The notes under the pieces were generated by a model. It was not told where the DNA came from. It saw nothing but the letters and a program-made list of their open reading frames with translations, and did not search any database. Both the position numbers and the translations under genes were made by a program. From Luteibacter sp. UNC138MFCol5.1 (GTDB lineage: Bacteria > Pseudomonadota > Gammaproteobacteria > Xanthomonadales > Rhodanobacteraceae), in assembly GCF_900110505.1 (NCBI RefSeq), contig NZ_FODZ01000003.1:1-64000 (forward strand): a stretch of 64,000 nt of DNA, given 5' to 3'. Of the stretch, positions 17,688 to 27,096 are shown piece by piece. The first letter of the stretch is position 1, and each line of letters opens with the position of its first letter.

Positions 17688-18275
17688 TCAGCGCGAGTCG
17701 GAAACGACCGTCACGCCTTCCTGCACTTCCACGCGGTCGCCCGGGTCGTGGTCCATGCGAACCGTGCGGGTGACGCCGTTGTATTCATAGCGCACGTCGT
17801 AGGCGACGATCTTGTCGCTGCTCGCCCCCTGGACCGTGCTGCACTTGCGCACGGTGCTGGTGACCGTGTTGGTCTCCTGGCGACGCTCCTGGATCTCGTG
17901 GCCGGCGTAACCGCCGCCCACGGCACCCGCCACGGTGGCCAGCGTGCGGCCCTTGCCGCCGCCGATCTGGTTGCCCAGCAGGCCGCCCGCGACCGCGCCG
18001 ATGGCCGTACCGGCGATCTGGTGCTGGTCCTTCACCGGGGCACGGCGCGTCACGACCTCGTCGTGGCATTCGCGCTGCGGCGCCGTCGCGGCCTGCCGCA
18101 CCGGGTCCACGCTCACCACGCGACCGTACTTCGGGCCGGCCGGTTCCTGCGGCGCGGCGCCCGGACCCGTGGCATTGGCCACGTCGGCGTTCGCGTCACG
18201 GTTGCAGGCGGAAAGACCCAGCACCAGCGCCGCACCCAAAGCCACGTTCAGGACGGAAAGTTTCAACCTGCTCAT
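17688..18275 (-). CDS. Glycine-zipper 2TM lipoprotein (paralogue)
   Basis: A 195-residue lipoprotein with signal peptide ending LGLSAC and a glycine-zipper core near 88-128 (GTAIGAVAGGLLGNQIGGG, VAGAVGGGYAGHEI). A C-terminal domain carries GVTRTVRMDHDPGDRVEV. It shares domain order with the neighbouring 17180-17656 protein, indicating a tandem duplication, but the linkers differ. The two genes are co-directional and probably co-transcribed. Confidence 0.8.
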   Translation of the reverse strand: MSRLKLSVLNVALGAALVLGLSACNRDANADVANATGPGAAPQEPAGPKYGRVVSVDPVRQAATAPQRECHDEVVTRRAPVKDQHQIAGTAIGAVAGGLLGNQIGGGKGRTLATVAGAVGGGYAGHEIQERRQETNTVTSTVRKCSTVQGASSDKIVAYDVRYEYNGVTRTVRMDHDPGDRVEVQEGVTVVSDSR

Positions 18276-18415
18276 ACCCTAATCTCCAGACAGATATCGG
18301 CGGCCCGATGGCGCTGAGCCCCATCACCCGGAAGCCGCCTCGACGACATTTGACAGTCGTTAAACTGAACGAGGCCTTAGACTGGCGCCGACATTCATCA
18401 CGGCATCACACCGAC

Positions 18416-19183
18416 ATGCTCGACCTGATCGATACCCACGCCCACCTCGACGATGGCGCGTTCGACGCCGACGGCGCGGCGATGTTCCAGCGCTCGGTCG
18501 ATGCCGGCGTGCGGCGCTGGATCGTTCCCGCGATCGATCGCGGCAACTGGGAGAAAGTCGAGCGCCTCGCGGCAACTCGGGCGGGCATATCCGCGGCCTA
18601 CGGCCTGCACCCGCTGTTCCTGGACGCCCATCGCGACGCGCATCTCGACGAACTTCCCCGCTGGCTCGCAGACCATGGCGCCGTGGCCGTCGGCGAGATC
18701 GGTCTGGACTTCTACGTCGACGGCCTCGATCCGGCCCGTCAGCGCGACCTGTTCGCCCGGCAGCTCGACATCGCGAAGGAGCTCGATCTCCCCGTGATCG
18801 TGCATGCGCGCCGCGCGTTCGAGGAAACGATCCACACGTTGCGCCGCGTCGGTGGCCTGCGAGGCGTGGTGCACAGCTTCGCAGGCAGCGAAGAGCAGGC
18901 GCGCCAGCTTTTCGACATGGGTTTCCACATCGGTATCGGTGGCCCCGTCACCTACGAACGGGCCCACCGCATCCGCCGCGTCGTCGCCTCCATGCCGATC
19001 GAACGGCTGCTTCTCGAGACCGATGCGCCCGACCAGCCGTGCGCGCACCGTCGCGGACAGCGGAACGAACCGGCGTTCATGCTGGACGTTCTGGAAAGCA
19101 TCTCCGCGCTTCGCGAGGAGCGCGCCGAAGACATCGCCGCGAGAACCACCGCCAACGCGATCCGGCTGTTCGCCCTGCCCTGA
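18416..19183 (+). CDS. tatD: TatD-family metal-dependent DNase
   Basis: Metal-dependent 3'-5' nuclease/hydrolase with the TIM-barrel amidohydrolase-like fold, 255 residues. Metal-site motifs in order are DTHAHLDD at 6-13, AVGEIGLDF at about 94-102, PVIVHARRAFEE and LLLETDAPDQPC. The ATG at 18416 begins the conserved MLDLIDTHAH. Convergent with the gene at 19200, with 16 bases between the stops. Confidence 0.9.
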   Translation: MLDLIDTHAHLDDGAFDADGAAMFQRSVDAGVRRWIVPAIDRGNWEKVERLAATRAGISAAYGLHPLFLDAHRDAHLDELPRWLADHGAVAVGEIGLDFYVDGLDPARQRDLFARQLDIAKELDLPVIVHARRAFEETIHTLRRVGGLRGVVHSFAGSEEQARQLFDMGFHIGIGGPVTYERAHRIRRVVASMPIERLLLETDAPDQPCAHRRGQRNEPAFMLDVLESISALREERAEDIAARTTANAIRLFALP

Positions 19184-19199
19184 GGGCGGCCCGTGATGC

Positions 19200-20105
19200 T
19201 CATGACGCGGACTCGCCGGATATCCTGCATTCGATATCGACGGTCGTCCGGGGATAGTTGCGACGATAGGCCCGCAGGTAAAAACTTTTCCCGGGCATGT
19301 CGGTTCCGACGACGATGTCGAGACGATTGGTGACCTCGCCGTCCGTGTCGAGGGTGTTCATGACCACCAGCCGTCCCGTGCCGGTGCCATTGGGGTCGTA
19401 GATCTCCGTCTCCAGCCGCCCCCAGCTCACAGGCTGACCTCGCTCATCCCTCAGGCGCATGTGTAACGACCGGTCGACGCGCTCGCCCGGTCGGTACGTG
19501 ACGACCTGATCGCCCCCGTCCAGGATCGTCAGATAGGTCGGTATGCGGTCCGAGTACTCCCGCGTGAATTCGAAGAACACCGGCACGTCGTTCTCGAGGA
19601 CGGTGACGCGCACCCTGGCGCGCCCCGGCCGGCTACCCGGCCGCCATTGGTCACCCGGAAGCGCGACGCCGTCGGCGCCGCTGATCGCGTAGGAGTCGGG
19701 GACAGGCGTGTCGCTACCCGCGACGATGAAAGAGGCCCCGGTCCCCCCGTCGTCCTCGATCACATAATGGAGTATCGCCCCCGCCACCCGCTCGCCATCC
19801 GCGTCGAACGCGATGAGCAAGAGCGACCCTCCTCCGCTGCCCGGATCGGAAATCGTATGTTGCGCGCCGGCAGTCGCCTCGAGTCGCGCGACCGTTCCCG
19901 TCGCGCCGCGAACCGCCTCCAGCGCTTGCAGGAACGCCGGATCGGCTTCCACCATTTCACCGAGACGACGCTCCGATCGATTTTCCGCATACCGTTCCAT
20001 GGCCTGGCCTTCGCAAGCGGGCCGCCGGCCCGGCCGTATGACTATATCCCCCCTGCCATCACCGCGGACCGCGACGAGCAGCAAAACGACGCGCGGTAGC
20101 GGCAT
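19200..20105 (-). CDS. Hypothetical protein with beta-rich (Ig-like) C-terminal half
   Basis: A 301-residue protein I do not recognise. Residues 1-20 (MPLPRVVLLLVAVRG) could be a weak signal peptide; an internal ATG at 20000 (MERYAENRSE) is an alternative start. The C-terminal two-thirds alternates hydrophobic strands and turns (VTYRPGERVDRSLHMRLRD, GRLETEIYDPNG), reminiscent of bacterial Ig-like or invasin-type repeats. It is not in an operon: it lies between tatD (convergent) and the marR operon (divergent). Codon use matches the host. Confidence 0.5.
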   Translation of the reverse strand: MPLPRVVLLLVAVRGDGRGDIVIRPGRRPACEGQAMERYAENRSERRLGEMVEADPAFLQALEAVRGATGTVARLEATAGAQHTISDPGSGGGSLLLIAFDADGERVAGAILHYVIEDDGGTGASFIVAGSDTPVPDSYAISGADGVALPGDQWRPGSRPGRARVRVTVLENDVPVFFEFTREYSDRIPTYLTILDGGDQVVTYRPGERVDRSLHMRLRDERGQPVSWGRLETEIYDPNGTGTGRLVVMNTLDTDGEVTNRLDIVVGTDMPGKSFYLRAYRRNYPRTTVDIECRISGESAS

Positions 20106-20174
20106 GTTTCCCGCAGTCCGGGCCGCACTTCCCGTTCTTTCCGAACTTGCGTCATGGAACGTCGCCGGTTAGCC

Positions 20175-20198
20175 TAATAGTTCACCAGCGAACTATTA
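20175..20198. promoter_or_regulatory. MarR-type operator
   Basis: Perfect inverted repeat with nine-base arms, TAATAGTTC-accagc-GAACTATTA, ending nine bases before the marR start codon. Its size and AT-rich arms suit a MarR dimer, so autorepression of the marR-emrCAB operon is likely. Confidence 0.7.
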
Positions 20199-20207
20199 GC
20201 CAGCGAA

Positions 20208-20732
20208 ATGTCGAGTCTCAAACCTTGCGTCGACGCGCTCTACGAGGGCGTCGACCGCGTCGCGGAGCGCATACCGGAGCTGCCTCGCTGCGAGGTATTC
20301 CTCGTTCGCCTGCTCATGCTCAACGCGGGCGCCCTGCTTCGTGACTTCGAGAGCAAGCTCAAGCCGCATGGCATGAACGACAGCGACTTCCGCACACTGA
20401 TGATGCTTTACGCGTCGGAAGAAGGCGCGACGCCGGGCGAGCTCTGCCTGCTGGCGGAACAGAAACCGACGAACATGACGCGCATCGCGAACGCGCTGGT
20501 CAAGCGCGACTTCATTTCCCGCTCGCATGCCACGCACGACCGCCGGCAGGTGGTGCTTCGCATCACGGCCGCCGGTCGCCGCTTCGTCAACAAGCTGCTG
20601 CCGCCCATGTTCCCTCCGCTGGTCGAGTCGTTCGCCTGTTTCAGCGCGACCGAGCGGAAGACCTTCGAACGCCTGCTGAAGAAGCTCGCCCTGCACCTCG
20701 ATCCTTCCGTCGACGCGGATGCCACGCCATGA
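20208..20732 (+). CDS. MarR-family regulator (EmrR-like)
   Basis: A 174-residue winged-helix regulator. Long N-terminal helices (PCVDALYEGVDRVAERIPEL) resemble EmrR/MprA. The wing region is HDRRQVVLRITAAGRRFVNK and the recognition-helix region is LLAEQKPTNMTRIANALVKR. It overlaps the following efflux gene by four bases and has a palindromic operator directly upstream. It probably represses the pump until a lipophilic drug or acid binds. Confidence 0.88.
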   Translation: MSSLKPCVDALYEGVDRVAERIPELPRCEVFLVRLLMLNAGALLRDFESKLKPHGMNDSDFRTLMMLYASEEGATPGELCLLAEQKPTNMTRIANALVKRDFISRSHATHDRRQVVLRITAAGRRFVNKLLPPMFPPLVESFACFSATERKTFERLLKKLALHLDPSVDADATP

Positions 20733-22189
20733 CACCGATTCCGATCCGATCCGCCCTGCTCGCCGGCGCGATGGCGCTGGCCCTCGGCGCCTGCCACGTA
20801 CCGGCGAAGATCGACCGGCCCGCGCTGCGCGACGAAGCCCCGCTGGCCGGGGTGGACGCGGGCCAGCGCGCGGGATGGCCGGCCGCCGACTGGTGGCGCG
20901 TCTATGGCGACCCGCAGCTCGATGAGCTGATCGCCCTTGCTTTGCGTGGCGCACCCGATCTCGCGCAGGCGCGCACGCGCGTCGAATCCGCGCAGCAGAA
21001 CATCCAGGTGGCCGCGGCGCAGGCCGGCCTGCGCATCGACGCCAGCGCGCAGGTCGCACGCCAGCGCATGAGCGAGAACGGGATCATTCCGGCGCAGTTC
21101 CTGGGCTTCACCTGGTACAACCAGGCCGACCTGGGCATCCAGGCGCGCTACGACTTCGACTGGTGGGGCAAGAAGCGGTACGCGATCGAGTCCGCGATCG
21201 ACAGCGCGCGCGCCGCCGAGGCGGAACGCTCGGCGGCGTCGCTGACGATCCAGGCGACCGTCGCCGACACCTATTTCGGCTGGCTCGCCGACCAGTCGCG
21301 CGTCGCCCTCGCCGAGCGCCTCGTCACCGCACGCGAGCGCGCCCTGCGCATCGCCGAGCTTCGCGTCAGGCAGGGTGTCGATGTCCCCGATACCGCGCAG
21401 CAGGCTCGCGCCGAACTTGCGGGCGCGCGTCAGCAGCTGGTCGCCCTGCGCGGCTCGGCGGCCATCCGCCGCGCGTCGCTGGCCACGCTCGTCGGCGTCG
21501 CGCCGGCGGCGCTGCCGGCCCTCGCGCCGCGACCGCTACCCGACGTCACGCCCGGCCTGCCCGCCGACGCCGGTTCCGACCTCATGGCGCGCCGACCCGA
21601 CATCGCGGCCACGCGCTGGCAGGTCGAGGCGGCGCTGCGCCAGACGGACGCGGCGCGCGCGCAATTCTTTCCCGACGTCAGCCTGACCGCGATGGCGGGG
21701 CTGTCGAGCATCGACATGGACAAGGTGTTCTCGGCCGACAGCCGCGTTTTCGGACTGACGCCCGCGATCCACCTGCCGATCTTCGAAGGCGGCGCGCTCG
21801 AGGCCAACCACGGCGTGAGCCGCGCGCAGCTCGGCGCCGCCGTGGCCCAGTACAACGCCACGGTGGCCAGCGCCGCGCGCGAGGTCGCCACGCAGGCCCT
21901 CGGCGCGCGGCAGCTCGCCGATCGCCGCGCCCAGCAGGACACCCAGCTCGACGCGGCGACCACGCTGCTCGCGAGCGCCCGCGCCCGCGCGGCGCGCGGC
22001 GTCCGCGACGATCGCGAATCCCTCGCGACGGAAGCCGCGCTGATTCAGCAGCAGGACATGGCCGCCGAGCTGCATGGCCAGGCGCTGTCCACCGACGTCG
22101 CATTGATCAAGGCCCTCGGCGGCGGTTACCGCGCCGGCCCTATCGTCTCCTCATCCACGCCTCGCACGAACGGAGCCCAGAGCCCATGA
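20729..22189 (+). CDS. NodT-family outer-membrane efflux lipoprotein
   Basis: TolC-like exit duct of a tripartite pump, 486 residues. Signal peptide with lipobox ALGAC (Cys22). Family features are WWRVYGDPQLDELIALAL and the paired OEP repeats (VESAQQNIQVAAAQAGLRID; LPIFEGGALEANHGVSRAQ). Its start (ATGA) overlaps marR and its stop overlaps the EmrA-like gene, so the four-gene operon is translationally coupled from regulator to transporter. Confidence 0.9.
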   Translation: MTPIPIRSALLAGAMALALGACHVPAKIDRPALRDEAPLAGVDAGQRAGWPAADWWRVYGDPQLDELIALALRGAPDLAQARTRVESAQQNIQVAAAQAGLRIDASAQVARQRMSENGIIPAQFLGFTWYNQADLGIQARYDFDWWGKKRYAIESAIDSARAAEAERSAASLTIQATVADTYFGWLADQSRVALAERLVTARERALRIAELRVRQGVDVPDTAQQARAELAGARQQLVALRGSAAIRRASLATLVGVAPAALPALAPRPLPDVTPGLPADAGSDLMARRPDIAATRWQVEAALRQTDAARAQFFPDVSLTAMAGLSSIDMDKVFSADSRVFGLTPAIHLPIFEGGALEANHGVSRAQLGAAVAQYNATVASAAREVATQALGARQLADRRAQQDTQLDAATTLLASARARAARGVRDDRESLATEAALIQQQDMAAELHGQALSTDVALIKALGGGYRAGPIVSSSTPRTNGAQSP

Positions 22190-23385
22190 GCGCCACCCCC
22201 AACGAAACGCCGCGCGCGCAGGACGAGAGCGGCAACGCGCCGAAGGACAAGCGCAAGCGTGGCCGCGCGCTGCTCATCGCCCTGGTCGTGTTCCTCCTCG
22301 CCGCGCTCACCTGGTTCCTGCTCTGGCTGTTCGTGTTCTCGACCCGCGAGACCACCGACGACGCCTACGTAGGCGGCAATCAGGTCGGCATCTCGGCACA
22401 GGTGCCCGGTATCGTGATTGGCGTCTACGCCGACGACACGCAGCGCGTGACGGCCGGCCAGGTGCTCGTCCGCCTCGATCCCACCGACGCCGACGTCGCG
22501 CTGCGCAAGGCCAGCAGCGGACTCGCGCAGGCGGTACGCCAGGTGCGCCAGCAGACGCAGTCGGCGGCCGGCGCGGATGCCGCGCTGGTCGCCCGCCGGC
22601 AGGACCTGAAACGCGCGCAGGACGACCTCAAGCGCCGCATCCCGCTTCTCGCCGAGAAGGCCGTGGCGCCCGAGGAAGTGCAGCACGCCCGCGACGCCGT
22701 CACCAGCGCGCAATCCGCGCTCGACGCCGCGCAGCGGCAGGCCGACGCGGCGCGCGCGCTCGTCGACGGTGCCGATGTCGAAGGCAATCCGGCGGTGGAG
22801 CAGGCCCGGGCGAATTTCCGCCAGGCCTGGGTCGCGGCCCAGCGCAACGCGATCATCGCGCCCATCGACGGCTACGTCGCCCAGCGCGGCGTGCAGGTCG
22901 GCAACAGCGTTCAGCCCGGCCAGCAGCTGATGACCGTCGTTCCGCTGCACGATCTCTGGGTCGACGCGAACTTCAAGGAAAGCCAATTGCGCCACGTGCG
23001 CATCGGCCAGCCTGCGACCATCGAGGCCGACATCTACGGAAGCGGCGTCGAGTACCACGGCAAGGTCATCGGGCTTGGCGCCGGCACCGGCAGCGCCTTC
23101 TCGCTGCTGCCCGCGCAGAACGCCACCGGCAACTGGATCAAGGTGGTGCAGCGCGTGCCGGTACGCATCGCGCTGGAGCCGAAGGATCTCGACGCGCACC
23201 CGCTGCGTATCGGCCTGTCCACCGCCGTCACCGTGGACATCACCGACGACAAGGGCGACGTGCTGCCGAAGCAGCCGTCCACGGTCGCCGTGGCGCAGAC
23301 CCGCGTGTATGACGAGGTCGCCGCGAAGGCCGACGCCGCCGCGGACGCCATCGTCCGCGACAACCTCGGAGCCTCCACGCCTTGA
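22186..23385 (+). CDS. emrA: EmrA-type membrane fusion protein
   Basis: Periplasmic adaptor of the pump, 399 residues. It has a short cytoplasmic N-terminus, one membrane helix (ALLIALVVFLLAALTWFLLW), a lipoyl domain split around a coiled-coil hairpin (TTDDAYVGGNQVGISAQVPG; RVTAGQVLVRLDP; APIDGYVAQRGVQVGNSVQP), then beta-barrel (DLWVDANFKESQLRHVRIGQ). The TTDDAYV motif is characteristic of EmrA. It lies between the outer-membrane duct and EmrB genes with overlapping codons on both sides. Confidence 0.92.
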   Translation: MSATPNETPRAQDESGNAPKDKRKRGRALLIALVVFLLAALTWFLLWLFVFSTRETTDDAYVGGNQVGISAQVPGIVIGVYADDTQRVTAGQVLVRLDPTDADVALRKASSGLAQAVRQVRQQTQSAAGADAALVARRQDLKRAQDDLKRRIPLLAEKAVAPEEVQHARDAVTSAQSALDAAQRQADAARALVDGADVEGNPAVEQARANFRQAWVAAQRNAIIAPIDGYVAQRGVQVGNSVQPGQQLMTVVPLHDLWVDANFKESQLRHVRIGQPATIEADIYGSGVEYHGKVIGLGAGTGSAFSLLPAQNATGNWIKVVQRVPVRIALEPKDLDAHPLRIGLSTAVTVDITDDKGDVLPKQPSTVAVAQTRVYDEVAAKADAAADAIVRDNLGASTP

Positions 23386-24947
23386 GCGACGCCGCCCTCC
23401 CCGACACGCCCGCCGACGGCGGACCGAAGCCGCTGCACGGCGGCCCGCTCGTCCTGCTCACGATCGCCGTCGCGTTCTCCACCTTCATGGAGATCCTCGA
23501 CATGACGATCGTGAACGTCGCGGTGCCGCACATCGCCGGCAGCCTCGGCGTCGGCGCCAGCGAGGGCACCTGGGCCATCAGTTCGTACGCGCTGGCCAGC
23601 GCGATCATGCAGCCGCTCACGGGCTGGCTGGCGAAGCGCTTCGGCGAGGTGCGCACGTTCTGCGTGTCGGTCGCGCTGTTCGTGGCGTTCTCGATGCTCT
23701 GCGGCCTCGCCACCAACATGCCCATGCTGGTGATCTTCCGCCTCATGCAGGGCGCCGGCTCGGGCCCGATGGTGGCGTTGTCGCTGTCGCTGCTGCTGGC
23801 CAGTTACCCGAAGACCAAACAGGGCATCGCGCTGGCGATGTGGGCGATGACGGTGGTCGTCGCGCCGATCTTCGGTCCGATCCTCGGCGGCTACCTGACC
23901 GACAACTTCTCCTGGCCGTGGATCTTCTACATCAACGTGCCGGTAGGCGCCGCCGCGGGCGTGGTGACCTGGAGCATCCTGCGCCATCGCGAGACGAAGA
24001 TCGTGCGCGCACCCATCGACTCCGTCGGCCTCGCGCTGCTGGTGATCGGCGTGGGGTCGCTGCAGTTCATGCTCGACAACGGCAACGACCACGACTGGTT
24101 CGCCTCGCCGATGATCCTCACCCTCGGGCTCATCGCGCTCGTGGCGCTCGTGTTCCTCGTGATCTGGGAGCTCACGGCGAAACATCCGGTCGTCGATCTG
24201 TCGCTGTTCGGGCGGCGCAATTTCGCCGTGGGCGTCACGGCGCTCTCGCTCGGCATGCTCGCCTTCTTCGGCATCAACGTGGTGTTCCCGCTGTGGCTGC
24301 AGACCACGCTCGGCTACACGGCGACGTGGGCGGGGCTCGCCACCGCGCCGGTGGGCATCCTCGCGTTCATCGTCTCGCCTTTCATCGGCAAGAACATCCA
24401 GCGCCTCGAACTGCGGGCCGTGGTGACGTTCGCCTTCATGGTGTTCGCCTTCACCTCGTTCTGGTTCGCCGGATTCAACAGCGGCGCCTCGTACGGCGCC
24501 CTCGTGCTGCCCCGCTTCATCATGGGCATCGCGATCGCCTGCTTCTTCATCCCGCTCAACCAGATATTCCTGTCCGGGCTGAATCCCGATCAGATCGCCG
24601 GCGCGTCCGGGCTGGCGAATTTCTGCCGCACCCTCGCCTCGAGCGTGTCGACCGCCGTCACGGTCACCCTCTGGCAGCACAGGACGGACTCCCACCACGC
24701 TTCGCTCACCGAATACGTGACGCACGCCTCACCGGCGACGACGGCGTTCACCCAACGACTCGACACCCTGGGGATTTCCGGCAAACCGGCGTTTGGCGTC
24801 ATGGACCAGATCGTGACCCGCGAAGCGGCCACACTCGCGGTCAACGACGTGTTCTGGGGATGCGCGATCCTGTTCCTCGCGCTCATCCCCATCCTCTGGC
24901 TCGCCCGCCCACCCTTCGGCAACGCCGGCGGTGCCGCGGCGCATTAA
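23382..24947 (+). CDS. emrB: EmrB/QacA-type MFS drug:proton antiporter
   Basis: Inner-membrane 14-helix major facilitator, 521 residues. Motif D1 (FMEILDMTIVNVAVPHIAGS) near the first helix and motif A-type GWLAKRFGEVRTF are present. Motif C is seen in AMTVVVAPIFGPILGGYL. Start is an unusual TTG at 23382 overlapping the emrA stop (TTGA); no better ATG fits the N-terminus. With the adaptor and duct it forms a complete EmrCAB pump for hydrophobic toxicants. Confidence 0.92.
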   Translation: MSDAALPDTPADGGPKPLHGGPLVLLTIAVAFSTFMEILDMTIVNVAVPHIAGSLGVGASEGTWAISSYALASAIMQPLTGWLAKRFGEVRTFCVSVALFVAFSMLCGLATNMPMLVIFRLMQGAGSGPMVALSLSLLLASYPKTKQGIALAMWAMTVVVAPIFGPILGGYLTDNFSWPWIFYINVPVGAAAGVVTWSILRHRETKIVRAPIDSVGLALLVIGVGSLQFMLDNGNDHDWFASPMILTLGLIALVALVFLVIWELTAKHPVVDLSLFGRRNFAVGVTALSLGMLAFFGINVVFPLWLQTTLGYTATWAGLATAPVGILAFIVSPFIGKNIQRLELRAVVTFAFMVFAFTSFWFAGFNSGASYGALVLPRFIMGIAIACFFIPLNQIFLSGLNPDQIAGASGLANFCRTLASSVSTAVTVTLWQHRTDSHHASLTEYVTHASPATTAFTQRLDTLGISGKPAFGVMDQIVTREAATLAVNDVFWGCAILFLALIPILWLARPPFGNAGGAAAH

Positions 24948-25053
24948 TTCAAGTCGAGCTAAATCGATCCAAATGAAATCGGCTCGGATGTAAACGATTA
25001 CGCGGGTCCGCGGCAACTGGTGCGGCGCAATACCTCGTGGTAGCTTTCGCCGC

Positions 25054-25554
25054 ATGGCACAAACCCTACGCATCATTAAGAAGTATCCGAACCGTCGTCT
25101 GTACGATACGGAAATCTCGAGCTACATCACGCTGGAGGAAGTCCGCCAGCTGGTCCTCGACGGGGAAACTTTCGAGGTCCGCGACGCCAAGTCCGGCGAG
25201 GACCTGACCCGTTCCGTGCTGCTCCAGATCATCGCGGAGCACGAGGAGCACGGCCAGCCGATGCTGTCGCCCCAGCTCCTCTCCCACATCATCCGTTTCT
25301 ACGGCGATTCGCTGCAGGGATTCATGGGCCCGTACCTGGAGCGCAGCCTGCAGGTCTTCCTCGACCAGCAGCAGCAGTTCCGCAACCAGCTCAACAGCCT
25401 GATGGGCCAGACCCCCTGGTCGATGCTCAACGAGATGACCGAGCGCAACCTCGACGTGTGGAAGTCGATGCAGCGCGGCTTCCTCGACGCCGCGACGGCC
25501 AAGCCGGCGGAACCCGTCCGCCCGGCGACGCGACCGGGCAAGAAGGCGGGCTGA
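25054..25554 (+). CDS. phaR: Polyhydroxyalkanoate synthesis repressor PhaR
   Basis: DNA- and granule-binding regulator of PHB storage, 166 residues. The N-terminal PHB_acc_N domain is clear (IIKKYPNRRLYDTEISSYIT at 8-27). A helical PHB_acc region follows (LLSHIIRFYGDSLQGFMGPY). The C-terminus is Pro/Lys-rich. No phaC, phaP or phaZ gene is adjacent, so any target is elsewhere in the genome. Confidence 0.9.
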   Translation: MAQTLRIIKKYPNRRLYDTEISSYITLEEVRQLVLDGETFEVRDAKSGEDLTRSVLLQIIAEHEEHGQPMLSPQLLSHIIRFYGDSLQGFMGPYLERSLQVFLDQQQQFRNQLNSLMGQTPWSMLNEMTERNLDVWKSMQRGFLDAATAKPAEPVRPATRPGKKAG

Positions 25555-25642
25555 GCCCGTCCGGCCGCCTTGGGCTTGCCCACGGCGGCGCTGCGGCGCA
25601 CGATGCGCTGCCCCGCAATATCGCGCACGGACACAGGCCTCC

Positions 25643-27004
25643 ATGCCCCGTAACGACATCGCCGTAGTCGGCGCCGGACTCGTCGGCGCCCTCGTCGCCA
25701 CGCTCCTCACCCAGCGCGGGTTCCGCGTCACCGTCTACGAGCGCCGCTCCGATCCGCGCCTCGCGGGTTTCGAAGGGGGCCGGTCGATCAACCTCGCCCT
25801 CGCCGAGCGCGGATTGCATGCCCTGCGCGCGACGGGCCTGGCCGAAAAAGTGCTGGATCAGGCCGTGATGATGCGCGGCCGGATGGTCCACGACCCCGCG
25901 GGTCACAGCGGCCTGCAGCGCTACGGCGTCGACGACTCCGAAGTGATCTGGTCGGTGTCGCGTGGCGGGCTCAACACCTTGATGCTGGATGCCGCGGAAG
26001 CCGCCGGCGCCACGATCCATTTCGACCAGGGCCTCGTCGCCGCCGATCTCGACGCCGGAACGCTCACCCTCGGGGCGCCGGACGGCACACGGCGGACCGT
26101 CGACGCGCCGGTCGTGATCGGCGCGGACGGCGCCGGTTCGGCCCTGCGCGCCGCCATGCACGCGCATTCGCCGCTTGGGGAGCGCGTGGAAGAGCTGGGC
26201 CACGGCTACAAGGAACTGGAGATTCCTCCCGGCCGCGATCCGTCGGCGCCTTTCGCGATCGAGCGCAACGCGCTGCACATCTGGCCGCGCGGTCATTACA
26301 TGTCGATCGCCCTGCCCAATCGCGAAGGCAGCTTCACCGTGACGCTGTTCCTCCCGAACGACGGGCCGCATCCGAGCTTCCGCACGATCGCGGGCGTCGG
26401 CGCCGCCGAGGCGTTCTTCCGCGCGGATTTTCCCGACGCGCTCGCCCTGATGCCGGATTTCGCGGCCGACTGGGCGGCGCATCCGGTCGGCACGCTCGGC
26501 ACGCTCTACCTCGATCGCTGGCACATCGGGGGGCGCGCCCTGCTCATCGGCGACGCGGCGCATGCGATCGTGCCGTTCCACGGCCAGGGCATGAACTGCG
26601 GGTTCGAGGACGCGGCGGAACTGGCGGAACTCTTCGCCGCGACGCCCGACGATCCGGCGGCCGTGTTCGCCGCGTTCGAGGCGCGGCGCAAGCCGAACGC
26701 GGACGCCATCGCGACCATGGCGCTGGAGAACTACGTGGAGATGCGCGATTCGGTCGCGGATCCGCACTACCTGCGCAAGCGCGAACTCGGCGCGCTGCTC
26801 GCGGAGCGCTCGCCGACGCACTACCTCCCGCGCTACCGCATGGTCACCTTCACCCACCTTCCGTATGCGTACGCGCTGGAGCGGGGTCGGGCGCAGGACA
26901 CGTTGCTGGAGCAGTTGCTGAAGGGTCATGACAGCGTCGGCTCGGTGGATCTGGACGCGGCGGTGCGTACGCTCGAAGCCACCCTGCCTCCGCTGCCGCT
27001 CTAA
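25643..27004 (+). CDS. kmo: Kynurenine 3-monooxygenase
   Basis: FAD monooxygenase of the kynurenine pathway of tryptophan breakdown, 453 residues. FAD-binding GxGxxG is in VVGAGLVGALVA, followed by FEGGRSINLALAERG, a hallmark of Kmo. The second FAD motif is LIGDAAHAIVPFHGQGMNCG and the DG motif is VIGADGAGSALR. Other pathway genes are not in this window. Start ATG at 25643. Confidence 0.93.
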   Translation: MPRNDIAVVGAGLVGALVATLLTQRGFRVTVYERRSDPRLAGFEGGRSINLALAERGLHALRATGLAEKVLDQAVMMRGRMVHDPAGHSGLQRYGVDDSEVIWSVSRGGLNTLMLDAAEAAGATIHFDQGLVAADLDAGTLTLGAPDGTRRTVDAPVVIGADGAGSALRAAMHAHSPLGERVEELGHGYKELEIPPGRDPSAPFAIERNALHIWPRGHYMSIALPNREGSFTVTLFLPNDGPHPSFRTIAGVGAAEAFFRADFPDALALMPDFAADWAAHPVGTLGTLYLDRWHIGGRALLIGDAAHAIVPFHGQGMNCGFEDAAELAELFAATPDDPAAVFAAFEARRKPNADAIATMALENYVEMRDSVADPHYLRKRELGALLAERSPTHYLPRYRMVTFTHLPYAYALERGRAQDTLLEQLLKGHDSVGSVDLDAAVRTLEATLPPLPL

Positions 27005-27026
27005 CGGTCTCCTAGTACCGCGGCGC

Positions 27027-27078
27027 AGGACCTGTCGCGTCCGGCGAAGAGCTGTCGCGGCCAGGTCCGCTCCCACAG
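27027..27078. repeat. REP-like palindromic element
   Basis: The gap between kmo and ccmA contains inverted parts GGACCTGTCGCG and CGCGGCCAGGTCC, followed by GCTCCCACAGG. The TGTGGGAGCGGACCTG sequence on the minus strand is kin to the palindrome at 11546-11581 and to bases 321-334 next to the insertion sequence. It is a dispersed repeat of the REP type and can fold into a long hairpin. Confidence 0.6.
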
Positions 27079-27096
27079 GGGGGCGACCCTCGCGCC

